36,087 nucleotides of DNA from Pigoraptor chileana (GCA_943704495.1 CALSCR010001883.1:1-36087), one strand, 5' to 3'. Positions 23,063 through 34,871 are shown, numbered from the stretch's first letter. Numbers and translations are program-made. Notes: a model not told the origin generated them from the sequence alone.

Positions 23063-24048
23063 CTAATGGGCGGCGGCAGCAGGCGCAGAGTAGCTCTCAA
23101 TCAGGCGCTCCAGGCTGAAGGCGGGATCCTCAGGGTTGGTGATCACTGCAAACCAACATTGAAGTGGACGCGCAAGAAGGGACCAGACACAAAACAGACA
23201 CAAAACACACGGATAATAATTAACACGGAGCCACGCATGGTCAACCACCGACAAAAGTCGGCCAACCCACACAGACACAGACCAGCCACGAGCGTTGGTT
23301 TGCAGATACAAGCGTGAACTTCTGAACCAGGAATTTCATAATCCTGCAGTCCCACACAGTGCATGGGCGGCCATGGCGACATCATGATGCAGGGCCACAG
23401 GCAAGCACACGCAACACGAAAGGACAGGCGGCGCCCACCTCCCCCAGCAGCAGCACGCGCGGCCGCGGCAATGCGGCGGAGCTCATCGATCTCCTCCTTC
23501 TCGCGGCGCTTGTGCTCCACATGTGCGAGGTGGGCGCGCTCCTCGGCAGCAACGGCGCGGTAGTGCGACGAGCCATAGAGCAGACCGAGGCCGAGCGCCG
23601 CCCACCGCGAAAACTGAGACAACAGCAGGCAACAAACTACAGTGAGCATGGTGCAGCACGCAGGCAAGCCAACAGAAACATGGTGGACACTGTGGCCACC
23701 AACATGTCATGAAGACTAAAAACAAAAAAGGGGGACGAGAAACAAAAACAGCCGAGGCCCTAATACAAATCAAGATTATTTCACTAGTCGTCACCAGAAC
23801 AAAAATCCACCAATATATAAAAAGTCCGTAAATCGGCATTGCACTGGCGCAACACACGCATGAATATCACGACGTGATTCGCAAAGAGCAACGTCATATA
23901 ATAGCCACGATGATGTTGATGTGGCGCATGACAGAAGAGGCCCCGACTTGAGAAACAACACGCATACACACACACCAAAATTGACACATACACACACACA
24001 CCGCAAATCGAAAAAACCCACCCTAATAAGAGCAGAAGGGCCCGACAT
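23063..24048 (-). CDS. mitochondrial ATP synthase subunit e
   Basis: A small inner-membrane subunit of F1Fo ATP synthase that supports dimer formation and cristae shape. Three exons join in phase to 94 aa: 24048-24022 (only 27 nt, MSGPSALIR), 23613-23439 and 23145-23063. The second exon carries FSRWAALGLGLLYGSSHYR, very like the yeast Tim11/Atp21 region that holds the GxxxG dimerisation motif. Here it reads GLGLLYG, so small residues are present but the exact GxxxG spacing is not. A charged helix follows (EHKRREKEEIDELRR) and then a short C-terminal tail. Length and architecture match the family. Intron 1 is 408 nt, long for this window. A possible micro-exon reading near 23330-23355 breaks the frame and was dropped. 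The gene is divergent from the proteasome gene, 394 bp away. Confidence 0.87.
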
Positions 24049-24442
24049 TTTCTATCTCTCTCAATAGCTACAGAATGGACAATGATAGAGGAAATGGTCT
24101 ACATTTCGAGTCCCACTTGTACAAAAGGAGATGCAACAGACGGCGCAAAGGCAAGTGGCCGTGTCAACTCACTCACTCTGGGCGTGGGCGAGAGCGGGAG
24201 TTTACTCCGGATCACTCTGAAATATTCCGTGTCCTCACGTCCGGGGTGGCGCTGTGGTGATGACGCAGCATCCGGGGCGGGGACTGGCGGGGAAGGAAGC
24301 TTCCCGACTTAGGGATTGCACAGTCTCGGTGATGAAGGACAGCTTGTGTATTGTGTAAAGAACGGGATTCACATCTGGCCAAATCACATTAGGACCTTGT
24401 ATTTGAAGTTGGCGCATTGTCTCACCACCATCACAACTGAAG
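24049..24442. promoter_or_regulatory. divergent promoter region of ATP synthase e and proteasome beta-6
   Basis: A 394-bp gap between two start codons facing away from each other. It contains a GC-rich patch at 24239-24300 with a TGATGACGCA block that resembles a half CRE/AP-1 site. There is no clear TATA box for either gene. I see no coding sequence. Confidence 0.45.
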
Positions 24443-25930
24443 ATGGCTGCCGTCGCCAACGATTACCGTGCGGGCCCTGTGCAGCACCACTGGAGCCCAT
24501 ATGCATCTAACGGAGGGTATGTGTCTATTGGCATGCGTGGACATTCGGTCCTTTTTTCCTCTGTTGTCGCGAGATTTTTAGGCTGACATGCATTGTGTAT
24601 GTGTGCACGCGCTTCATCGCAGGACCATCCTGGGCATTGCCGGCCCTGACTTTGCCGTGCTTGCGTCCGACACCCGCCTCAGCGAGGGCTTTGAGATCAT
24701 GTCACGCGATACCCCAAAGGCATTCAAGCTGTGGGTGCATGCGAGCTGTAAAAATGCCGATTCATTCCATCACTGTTTATGTGCCGATGTGTGTTTTTTT
24801 CGACACGGATCAGTGTACTCCGACGCTGAATTGGTTGCGTGGCTGTGTTGCTGACATTGATGCATTGCGTGTGTGTGTCCGCGTCCTGTAACAGGAGCAA
24901 CAAGACCGTCCTTGGCTGCTGCGGATTTCACGGAGACGTCATCACACTAACGAAAGTCCTTGCCATGAGGCTGCAGGTACGGTTCATCTCAACCGGACTA
25001 CTCTGTGCAGTGTGCTGCTGATTGGCATCACGACGTATAATCTTACCTTAAATTGATACTGATCTGACGTCTCACTTTGTGCTCACTTTGTGTGTGTGTG
25101 TGTGTGATATGCTGCTGTTGTCCGTTTCGCGCGCAGAACTATGAGCATGCCCATGACAAGACAATGAGCACGACAGCCATTGCTCAGATGCTCTCAAACA
25201 CGCTCTATTACAAGCGCTTCTTCCCTTACTATACATATAACATTCTCGCCGGCGTTGACGAAGAGGGTATGCATATTCTTGTGTTTTGGTGGCGATTGTG
25301 GCGATATCCAATGTCATTGCCGAGCAATATCACTGCTGTGCCTTCGGGTTGGCGATAGCTTTTGTGCTCACCGGTTGTCATTTGGGTACTTATGTTTGTT
25401 TTGTTCATGTTTTGCTGTTTGCGCGTTCCCATCACGTGTTGGCAGGGCGGGGCGCCGTATACTCTTACGACCCCGTCGGCAGCCACGAGCGAGAGACATA
25501 TCGCGCGGGTGGCTCTGCCGCCGCCCTCCTCCAACCCCTTCTCGACAATCAGGTGTGTGGGTGGTGCACGTGTGCGCAACGTGTGTGGTCGGCGAATATA
25601 TGTGGATGAACAGTGGAGGTCATGCTTGCCCATCGTTGGCTGTCTCTGCCTCCATTTGTACTTTCAGTTGCTCATACTGCCCGTCTTTACTCTCCTCTTA
25701 CTCCCATACTGTGCTTTATACTGTTGCTGCTGGGCTGCGTTCAGCTCGGCTACAAGAACCAGGTCAATGTTGCTAAGGAGCCTCTCTCAGTCGACCGGGC
25801 GGTGCGTCTTGCGCGCGACGTATTTGTCGCTGCTGCGGAGCGCGACATCTACACTGGTGACGGCGTAGAAATTCAGGTGGTGACTAAGGATGGTGTGCAA
25901 GTCCACCGCTTCCCCCTTCGCAGGGACTGA
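24443..25930 (+). CDS. 20S proteasome subunit beta-6 (PSMB1/PRE7 type)
   Basis: A non-catalytic beta-ring subunit of the 20S proteasome core. Six exons join in phase to 228 aa: 24443-24516, 24623-24730, 24895-24976, 25137-25266, 25446-25552 and 25745-25930. The N-terminal block [16 protein letters not shown], then [63 protein letters not shown] and [15 protein letters not shown] are diagnostic of beta-6. The catalytic beta subunits 1, 2 and 5 differ at these blocks. The start at 24443 places the mature beta-sheet sandwich after a short N-terminal extension, as usual. Its stop is 159 bp from the stop of the convergent Zn2Cys6 gene. Confidence 0.97.
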
Positions 25931-26089
25931 ACCGCGCGTGCGTTGCCTCTCATAGTATGTGTGTGTGCGTGTGTGGGTTGGGGGTTGCGTTGCAAAATGT
26001 ATCATAGCATCCTGTTTGCCTGCTCTGATATGTTACATTGGTCGGCCTCTATTTAGAGTCACGTGGTTGGAGATATGATCACCAGCTCA

Positions 26090-28072
26090 CTACACTGCGG
26101 CTCCGTCGGCTGCCGGCGAGGACGACTCCTTGCCCTGGCGCAGGACATCGAGCGTCGACTGGGCATCGGCCTCTGTGATCTCCATGAAACTGCCGACAAT
26201 GCACAGGGGCAGCTCATACACGTCGCGCTTGACCGTGAGGGCGGCCTTGACTGTGAATGGCGCCCCGTTCTTCCGGCGGAAGCGCATTGTTGAAATGATT
26301 GTGCGATTGGCCATGCCGTACAGCAGCGGAATCGACAGACGCATCACGAAGTCGTGGAGCGACAGTGGGTCCAGCATCTGTGGTGGATGGGGATGCATGC
26401 ACACACATGGGCTCACAATTTAGAGTGTAGTCCGTATGGATTGGCGGCCGCAGAACTAGTATGCAACAGCACTGAGCCGCAATCGAATGAGAGAGCATGC
26501 ATGCACACATCACGCGCCGTGCGCACACCTTGTAGATGTTGTTGCCAACCAGCTCGTCGGCGGTCTGGCCAAGGAGCTCAGCAAAGGTGTCGTTAATGAG
26601 CTCCACGTGGCCCGTCCGCCGCCACAGGCATGACGGAACCCCAATGTCATCGAAATACTTCTTGTAAAACTGGACATGAAGGATGTCAAATGCAAGCAGA
26701 AACGGCACGCCGTTGGTGTGCAAATCGGCAACATGCAAAAACGGGCACTACCAGTGAAATCGCACACGGACAGAAGCAGTTCATCTGAGGCTCACAAAAT
26801 GATTTCGAGAAAGAGAAGTGCAAAAATATGTGTCGGCAAATTGCTGCAGTGCTATCATCGCCACATTTGTGATCGTGGAAACCCACCAGGACTTTGCGCT
26901 CAAACATTTCCTCGATGAAGACAAGGTCCTTGTACTCGAGATTGAACAGAGTCTCGAGAATTTGCTTGCGCACTGGCATGAGTATGTCGCGCAGATGCAT
27001 CAGTTGATCAACAGTGAGGCTGCAACGAGGGACAAACAGAGTGCTACCGTCAGTCCTCGATACACATTAGACACGCTCAACACTGCCCATCGACCCAATC
27101 ACACAGAAGGAAGGCCTCAGCAACAGAAAGTATGCGGACAGGCGAAGAAGTGTCACTATTCCACGTGAACACGGCACGGCGCCTGTGACACCAGAGCTCA
27201 GTCGGCGACTGATCCATGTCATTACCATGCGGCAAAGTAGGCACGGATGTCCATAAAGCTTGCCACGTAGTCGAATATTCTTGGCCCAACACCGCGTCGG
27301 CGCGCCATATTGCCAATGGTACCGGGTTCGATCTGTGCCGCATACGACGCTGCGTCTCCCGGGAGTGCAACGTCGCCACGAGAAAGAAGGACGCCCGCAG
27401 GGAAGCCACCCCCCGACGGCCCCCCCGCCGCAGCACCCCCCGCCGCAGCCATCCCGTTCGCCAGTCCAAACAGACCAAGGTCCATGAACTCAGGGAATTT
27501 GGAGAGCTCTCCCAGCCACGTCGCATTTTCCTCGTCGCCCGCAGAAGGCACGACCCCCGACGCCCTCGCGCACGCCGCGGCGGCCTCAAGGAGTGCGGCA
27601 GCGCCCGCGGCTGCAGCGTGAGTGCCGTGATCTCCAGTTAGTAATGTACATAACCGAATCAGTACTTGGTGACAATGGATTTGCAGTACCAAATATGCGT
27701 ACAAGATGCCGACTTCGCACCTCCAGCACCAGCCTCCCATTGGATGAATGGCACTTCCGCCTCAGGCGTCGCCGAGGACGCGTCCGGGGCGGCATCGTCG
27801 CGGCAGAGATGAGAAATGTTGCGCTTGACACACCTCGAGCACGGTCGCACTGCGTTTCAAAAGTCAACGATTTCTTTTTCTCATCAGTATTTGAAGGCAA
27901 CGCACAACGGACCCACACACAGAATAGCAGTGTACTCACGGGAGTCGCACATAAGATGCGATCTCTGGCAGTGGAGGCACGCCTTTCCAACGCGGCGGCG
28001 CTTGCTTGCCCGCGACTGCGACTGCGACTGCTCCTCGGGCGGGTCCATCCCGCCGTGACCGCCAGAGGACAT
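26090..28072 (-). CDS. Zn2Cys6-PAS transcription factor, ERT1/AcuK-like
   Basis: Six exons join in phase to 402 aa: 28072-27940, 27849-27721, 27610-27226, 27019-26887, 26669-26529 and 26377-26090. A basic RASKRRRVGKA stretch leads into a binuclear zinc cluster with six Cys at 32, 35, 42, 48, 51 and 60 (CLHCQRSHLMC, then RPCSRC and a last Cys in NISHLC), split by intron 1. An Ala/Gly-rich middle follows. Then comes a helical segment (IFDYVASFMDIRAY, QLMHLRDILMPVRKQILE) and a PAS domain with VPSCLWRRTGHVELIND at its start and TVKRDVYELPLCIVGSFMEI at its end. This order and spacing match the fungal ERT1/AcuK/Rds2 activators of gluconeogenesis and non-fermentable carbon use. DNA binding in the nucleus is very likely; the carbon-metabolism role is inferred from the family. 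The start at 28072 is the first in-frame ATG giving a complete N-terminus. Confidence 0.92.
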
Positions 28073-28632
28073 CGCTATGGTGGGGTGGTGGTGCGGTAGT
28101 CTTCGATGGCAGGGGAGGCGCACAATGCCAACCGACACAAAGTTACAAGGGTACCAATGTCCACCTGAAGTGTCTCAATAACAGTGCCGGTTTGCAATAA
28201 TCTTTTATGTTTGTGTTTTATCCCGGGAACTGACAGCCGCCCCCTTTTGACGGGAATAAAAATCGGAAAGCCAAATTTGCAAGTTAGGCTGGCATTGTTT
28301 TCTGTGCGAGATTTCGCTTAATTAAATAACCGAGAATGCGGCAAGCGCTTTGTTTATGGTTTTTCTGTCAGCCACCCTCACTGGACGCTCATAGTCAGAC
28401 AGAGTCGGCCTGCTGAGACAGATGCGTCACCCTTGGCAAGGAACCAACATCATCCTTGCAGGGAGGAGAGGCGATAAGAAAGCACATCCACTGTATTTGC
28501 ATGTCAGTGTGTGAAAGTGAAGCGTGGAACATATTGTGATACCTCTTCGCATTCACGCACCATTCACGCGCACGCGTTTGCCACCAAACCGACTTCCTGC
28601 AATACAGTGCGCACGGCGCAAACGTCAGGAAA
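28073..28632. promoter_or_regulatory. divergent promoter region of the Zn2Cys6 gene and the myosin gene
   Basis: A 560-bp gap between divergent start codons. It has an AT-rich centre (about 28250-28370, with TTAATTAAATAA) that may be the nucleosome-free core. There is no strong TATA box close to either start and no coding sequence or RNA gene that I recognise. Confidence 0.45.
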
Positions 28633-31600
28633 ATGAACAACAAGGCCGGCGAAGGGCTCACGGACTTCGTGATGCTCAATGATGTCACGGAGGAGTCCTT
28701 CATGAAGAATTTGAAGGAGCGCTTTGAGGCGGGGCACATTTACACGTACATTGGTGGGTGCGACTGTGCTGACTGACTAACCGGCCGTCGTGGATCGGCA
28801 TTGGCTCTTTGAATGGGCACAACTGACACATCCACTTGACGCGCTTGTTCCCCACCACTTAATAATTATGATGGTATATCGCGTGCAGGTGAGCAAGTCG
28901 TGAGCGTCAATCCCTTTCGCAAGGTGGACATTTACACTCCCAAGATCATGGAGAGCTACAAGCGCATGTACATGTATGAGGTCCCCCCGCACATATATGC
29001 GCTTGCCGACGACACGTACCGCGCGCTCATGCAGACCAAGGACAACCAGTGCGTGATTATCACTGGCGAGTCTGGCGCCGGAAAGGTGAGTGGATGTGCG
29101 CAGTGACCTAATTATGCCCAATTTACGCTCTTGTTTAGGCAATGCTTCCATGGATGAACCAGTGACGCTAATGGCAGCCCCCTGTGTCTTTGGAATGTGC
29201 TCTGCATTTTGTATGCAGACCGAGGCGTCGAAAATCTTCATGCAGTACATTGCGAAGGTGAGCGCGAACCGTGGCGAGGGTGACAACGTTAAGGGCAAGC
29301 TCCTCGATTCGAATCCGGTGCTCGAGGCATTTGGAAACTCAAAGACACTCCGCAACGACAACTCGTCGCGCTTCGGAAAGTGGGTTTTTGTGCGGCTGCA
29401 GTCTCATTGCGACCCCTGTTACAGTGTATGGGCGCCTCTGGACTTGGTGCATGTGTACTCAACCACCCCTCCGCGCACAGGTACATGGAGATCAACTTCG
29501 ACGGCGCGGGCGCTCCGGTTGGAGGCAAGGTGTCGCAGTATCTTCTCGAGAAATCGCGTGTTGTGACGCGTGCGGAGGGCGAGCGCAGCTTCCACGTCTT
29601 CTACCAATTGCTGAGCCAGAAGGACAAGCTGTCGTCGCTGGGCCTGCAGGCAGACCCAAGCAAATACGCCTACCTCGCATCCTCGAAGTGCAACACAGTC
29701 GATTCCATCAATGACTCGGAGGACTTCAAGGAGGTGTGTGCGCGTGGATATGCGCGCGCATGTGTGTGTGTGTGCGTGTCTGTGTGTGCCTGCGTACATT
29801 TGCGTGTGTGCGTGGGTAGTTTCGCGTAATAGGGATCTCGTCGAGTGGCTCGCATGGTTCGCAATTTGACTTGGGTTGCCCGTGGGAGTGACCGATTTTT
29901 CGCCTTTTCTGATTGCGCTTGCAGGTCACCAAGGCCATGAAGTCGCTCGGGTGGTCGGACCTTGAGACGCAGAGTGTGTGGCGCGTTCTTGCAGCTGTTC
30001 TCCTCGTTGGCAATGTCGACTTTGTGAAGGATGCGTCGAAGCAGGTGCGCAGGTTGATCCGCACACGCATTTGCACTTCTCGTGTGTACTTGGTGCTTCT
30101 GAGAACCATCTCGCGTATTCACTTACGCGCACCGCATAAACACGACACACACACACACACACACACTCACATCACTTCCTTGTAAATATTAATTTGCGCT
30201 CTCTCTCATATACACACTTACTCAGAACGTCGATGCCGTCAATGTGTCCACCAAAGACATTGTTAAGTCGATCGCTGATCTTCTCGAGTGTGATTCGCGC
30301 GCCCTTGAGAATGCGCTTGTGACACGCAGCATCAGCACTGGTGCGGGCAAGTCGCACGAGGGCAACATCAACGTCTTTCTGGACAAGACACAGGCAATCT
30401 TCACACGTGACTCGCTTGCGAAGGTACGATTGGGGAAAGGTTTAGTGTCGCCTTAGTGTGTGGTCTGCCTCCTCTAGATGATTGTGTTGGTAAAGAGGAA
30501 ATCAGCAAGGCAGGCCAGTCGCGTGTGTTGGGCCAGTCCCGTGTGGTGGGCCAGTCGCGTCGGGTGAGCATTGCGTGTCGCCTCGGTTTCTCACACTCGC
30601 ATCTTGCATCACGCCTGGCATGTGTGCGCTCGTTATCTTGCCGGCACAGAGCCTCTACGACCAGCTCTTCACGTGGGTCGTGGGCAAGATCAACGAGAAG
30701 ATTGTCGTCAGCGGCCGCGCTGAGCTCGTCATCGGCGTCCTCGACATTTACGGCTTTGAAATATTCGAGCATAATTCGTTTGAGCAGTTTTGCATCAACT
30801 TCTGCAACGAGAAGCTGCAGCAACTGTTCATCAAGCTTGTCCTCAAGCAAGAGCAGGAGGAGGTGCGAGCGCCCCTTTCTTTTTGCTTGCCTCTAACGCG
30901 CGATCACGTGCGCTTTGTTGCAAGTGTCTGTTGGGGTGGCATCTGTGTGGGGATTGTTGTACCTCTCGAGGTCACTCGATGCCGTGCGGCCGCTGTGTGG
31001 TTTTTGGTGGTTTGCGCTGGCTGTTGTGCTGCCCGTCTTCACTGCACTGCTGCACGTGCAGGGCACACTGTGTATGAATTCCTGGTGCGCTGCTTTGCAT
31101 TTGTGTCTGACTTGTCGGTGTGGGTCACGTGGCGCTGCAGTACGTGCGGGAGAACATCGAGTGGGAGGAAATCAAATATTTCAACAACGCCCCCATTTGC
31201 GAGCTGTTTGAAAACACACCTATCGGCATCTACTCGCTCCTCGACGAGGCATGCATGGTCGGCCAGGTGCGTCTTGGTGCTCTTGATTGCAGAAGTGGCT
31301 ATTCGTGCGTGTGTGCGCGGCACTCAGTTTGTGGTCCCTATGTTTCATTCGTTTTCTGTGCAATGACTCACTTTGGCACGCGGCGATGGCGATGGCTTTG
31401 TTCCGCGGGCGCAGAGCACGCCAGAGTCATTTTTGGAAAAGCTGAACGGCGCCTTCTCTAAGCACGCCCACTTTGAGACATTCACCAAGGACAAGACGCT
31501 CGGAAAGGACAAGGTGCGTGTGCGTGTACCTGTCCATGTGGTATACCGCATGATTTGTGTCGAATTCGAGTTGCGTCTGGCACGTGAGCAGACGCGGCCA

Positions 31601-34600
31601 TCCCCCTCGCTGCGATTACACTGCCAACAAGTATGCTGCGCCCTTGACGCAACTGCCCTTGATGCAACCGCAGTTCCGCATCAAGCACTATGCGGGCGTC
31701 GTGACGTATGAGGCAGAGCACTTTCTGTTCAAGAACCGCGACTCCCTATTCCATGACCTCATTGTTGCGATGCAGTCGTCGAAGAATGCTCTCGTCACCG
31801 CCATGTTCCCCCAGCAGAAGGTTTTTGTCTGCCATGTTTGTGTGCATGCATACGGTGTGTGAGCTCCATGCCAATGTGAGATCTATGCCACATCACGCCC
31901 AGCTGTCGTCCGTCAGTCGATGGGCAGAGTTAGGGGTTAGGTTGGGGTTGGGGTTGGAATGTGTACCTTCTGATTGTCTGACCCTGTGGTCCCTAACCCT
32001 CTCCGCTCCGTGCAGCAGCGCGACATGAAGCGCCCTCTCACTGCCGGCACGCAGTTCAAGCAGGCTGTCCAGGTGCGTCCACCCGCTTCTGACCCTCTCT
32101 CCCCCCTTTCTGCATATTGCGGGGCGATTGTGGTCGTGCACACAAAGCGGCAACACAACTGGACTGCAACTTACTGATCATTTACATTCCCGTGAATTAT
32201 TTCACATACACACACCTCCACACACTTTCATGCGCACACATACACACGCCCACACATAATAGGAGCTTGTTACCACGCTGAATGCATGCCAGCCCCATTA
32301 CATCCGGTGCATTAAGTCGAACGACGTCAAGCGCGGCCAGTACCTGGATGAGGAGCGCGTGAAGCACCAGGCACGTGACTTGCCGCGCAAATCGCACACC
32401 TCCTGCCTCTGTGGAAGTTCCTGCTGTGCGTGGTTTTTTTCCATTGTGTGTGTGGAGGCGTGCACTCATAGCGACTGATTAGGTAGCATGAGTTCTCGTC
32501 TGAGTTTCCGCAATGCGTTGTGTGTTAATGCATAAAGTATTTTGTTTGTGCGTCCCGTTCCTAACTTTGACTCTTTCCTTGCATTATCTGTGTGTGCCTG
32601 TGTCGTCCCGTATCACGTCTGCAGGTTCGCTATCTGAATCTCGTTGAGACTGTGCGTGTGCGCCGCGCGGGCTTTTGCAACAGGCAGCCGTACGAGCGCT
32701 GTCTGCCGCGGTACAAGATGCTGAGCAAGAAGACATGGCCGGTGTGGCGCGGATCGAACATGGACGGCATCAAGGCCATCCTCGATGAGCTGAAGGTACC
32801 CATGCGTCATGGCCGCGTGCTGAGAGTGATTGTGCGGCATGCCCGTTCATTCGATCCATTGAATGTGTCTCGGGTGCTCGTGATGTGTACCAAACAGCGC
32901 ACTCGCTTATTCTTGAGCCTGACATTTGCATTGGGTGCAATCGTGCGTCTCGCGTCGCAGGTCGACCCCAAGGAGTACCGCCTCGGCAAGACAAAGCTAT
33001 TTATCCGCAATGCAAAGACCCTCTTCCTGTTTGAGGAGCGCCGCGCGATTGAGCTGCCAAAGGTGGTCATTGCCATCCAGCGCCGTTGGAAGGGGCACAA
33101 GACGCGCAAGTGGTTTAAGCAGGCGCTAGAGCAGGTCAGTCCCCGCGCAACCGTCCGTGCGTCACCATGACGTGCACTTGCGTCCCCTCTGGTTTTTGTG
33201 CCTGGCACCGCCATCCCTCACCTCAATTCATCCCACCTGTATCCCGCTTTGGTTGGCATTGTTCGCCCAAAATGGAACCTTACTTGCTCGCTGTTTCGTT
33301 GCTGTTGTGCATAATGAGTCTGCTCGTGTTTGAAGGCATGGCGTTTGTATATATACACACACGCACACTTTTCTCGCTTTCTCGCGCACACACTCTCTCA
33401 CGCACGTCCACACATGCGCATTGATGTCCTTCGAGTAGATGCGCGCCGAGCGTGCGGAACTGGAGGCAAAGCTGCGCCGCGTGCGTGCCGTCAACAAGAT
33501 CCAGGTGGCCTATGTCAACTCGCGCGCCCGCAAGTACATTGCTGCCCTCAACCGCACATTTTCAGGCGTCCAGAATGCCCGTCCCCACTTTGGAAAGGGT
33601 ACTCCCTTCCCGACGGTAGGTTGTGCGTCCGAAGCCGCTTGATTTGCATGTGGGTCCTTGTGACGACAGCAATTCAGAGATATTTGACTAACTCGGTTCC
33701 AATGCGGTGTTCATCTCGTGTCGGTCTATGCTGTGTGTGTGCCACATCCACCAGCTTCGCCGTGGCAAGTCCTCGCCAATCGAGGCGTACGTTGCCAAGA
33801 TCCATCTCGTGTGGTGGGGACGTGCCAAGGTCCTCTCGCTGTCGGAGGAGGAGCGCGCGCTCATGCGGCAGAAGATTGTTGCACTCGGTGGGTGTTGCGG
33901 GTGCTGCCGATTGCTTAACCCTAACTCTAACCCTAACCGATGGCTAGGGAGACGTGCGCGTTTGCTGTTTGTCTGCATTTTTGTGTTTGGGCGACAACAA
34001 ACAGCACAGCTGCTGACATAAAGGACAATCGAACCCCCTTGCAGACCTCTTCCGGGGCAACAAGCCGTGGGCGTGCGCCCGCCGCTTCAAGGGCGACTAT
34101 CTCGGCATGGAGTCGAACAACGCCCGTCGCCAGCAGTTCCACGATGCCGTGCAGCATCTCTTCCAAAAGTACGGCGACTCTGAGATCCAGTATGCGGATG
34201 ACGTAGTCAAGGTGAATCCGAAGGGCAAGCCGCAGCTGCGCACGATCATCATGACCGAGCAGAACATCTACAAGTACGACCCCAAAAAGTACAAGATCAA
34301 GAAGGTGCGTGGCTGGCGGCCTTCGCGGTCCGCGGGGTGGCAGCATTGCTTGCACATGGGGGGGCATGGCGGTGTCACGTGCGGGTGATGTGGAGTCACG
34401 TGTGTTGTCTCGCCCTGCGGTGCGCCTCTCGGCCTGGCGCCAACTGAATTCCCCAATTCTTCCTTCCCAACTGCACGCAACTCCCACAACTCCTCCGCCC
34501 ACGTGACTCTGCAGGTCGGCATCCCCCTTCAGTCGGTGCAGGGTGTTGCACTGAGCCGCCAGCGCGACGGATACATTGTGATCCACATGGCCGCACCCGA

Positions 34601-34871
34601 GCGCGACATAGTCATTGACTGCGGCGTCAGTGGTGAGGAGCGTGTCAGCGAGCTTGCGACTGTGATCTTCACGACGATGCAGCGCAACTACAACCGTCAG
34701 ATTCCCGTGCGCTTTGAAGACCGCGTCGTATACAACAACAGCCGCGACGCAAAGGGCAGCGCGGGAAGCGACGTCTCGCTGACGTTTGCCCCGAATCCGA
34801 AGCCTCAGGGCAACGAGAGCGCTTTCAAGCTCCTCAAAAAGGATCAGGCCGTCGTGCACTTCACTGCCTAA
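28633..34871 (+). CDS. class I myosin, short tail (motor, two IQ motifs, TH1)
   Basis: An actin-based motor that links membranes to the cortex. Eighteen exons join in phase to 1023 aa: 28633-28753, 28889-29085, 29219-29379, 29481-29733, 29924-30043, 30226-30423, 30650-30862, 31141-31266, 31415-31513, 31674-31820, 32016-32072, 32263-32370, 32625-32795, 32961-33134, 33439-33615, 33755-33887, 34045-34304 and 34515-34871. P-loop GESGAGK (100-106), switch [10 protein letters not shown] (152-160), switch II DIYGFE (382-387), actin-binding [13 protein letters not shown], and [16 protein letters not shown] before the converter are all present. Two IQ motifs lie near 694-713 and 734-749. A basic TH1 lipid-binding tail (from about 800; [16 protein letters not shown]) runs to the stop. 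There is no SH3 or acidic CA tail, so the protein resembles animal MYO1D/G rather than fungal Myo3/5. Intron 12 appears to use a GC donor. The stop is 315 bp from the convergent kinase gene. Confidence 0.96.
30145..30166. repeat. (AC)11 microsatellite in myosin intron 5
   Basis: A perfect AC run inside the intron between exons ending at 30043 and starting at 30226. It is the complement of the TG runs seen in other introns. Confidence 0.9.
30513..30566. repeat. three tandem 18-bp repeats in myosin intron 6
   Basis: Units at 30513-30530, 30531-30548 and 30549-30566 share GGCCAGTCSCGT and differ at four or fewer positions between neighbouring copies. The array lies in the intron between exons ending at 30423 and starting at 30650. 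Confidence 0.85.
31929..32000. repeat. G-rich telomere-like tract in myosin intron 10
   Basis: Positions 31929-31957 read as GTTAGGGG/TTAGG/TTGGGG variants, and 31991-32000 carry CCCTAACCCT in the opposite sense. Both are within the intron 31821-32015. They are degenerate TTAGGG-type units in inverted arrangement. Confidence 0.6.
33916..33938. repeat. interstitial telomere-like (CCCTAA)n in myosin intron 16
   Basis: The stretch TAACCCTAACTCTAACCCTA (from 33916) followed by ACC contains three to four units of the TTAGGG complement with one T for C change. It lies in the intron between exons ending at 33887 and starting at 34045. Confidence 0.8.

Noticed and set aside
23330-23355. A micro-exon DYEIPGSE in ATP synthase subunit e
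   Set aside because: It does not keep phase with the exon ending at 23439; joining that exon directly to 23145 gives the right frame and the expected length of 94 aa.
24239-24247. A possible proteasome control element (GGTGGCAAA-like) in the beta-6 promoter
   Set aside because: Only GGTGGC matches; the AAA half is missing and the element is specific to certain yeasts.
26442-26460. GGCGGCCGC followed by AGAACTAGT, similar to a cloning-vector polylinker
   Set aside because: The vector sequence has four more bases (TCTA) between these blocks, and flanking DNA is ordinary intron of the Zn2Cys6 gene. Coincidence is the better reading.
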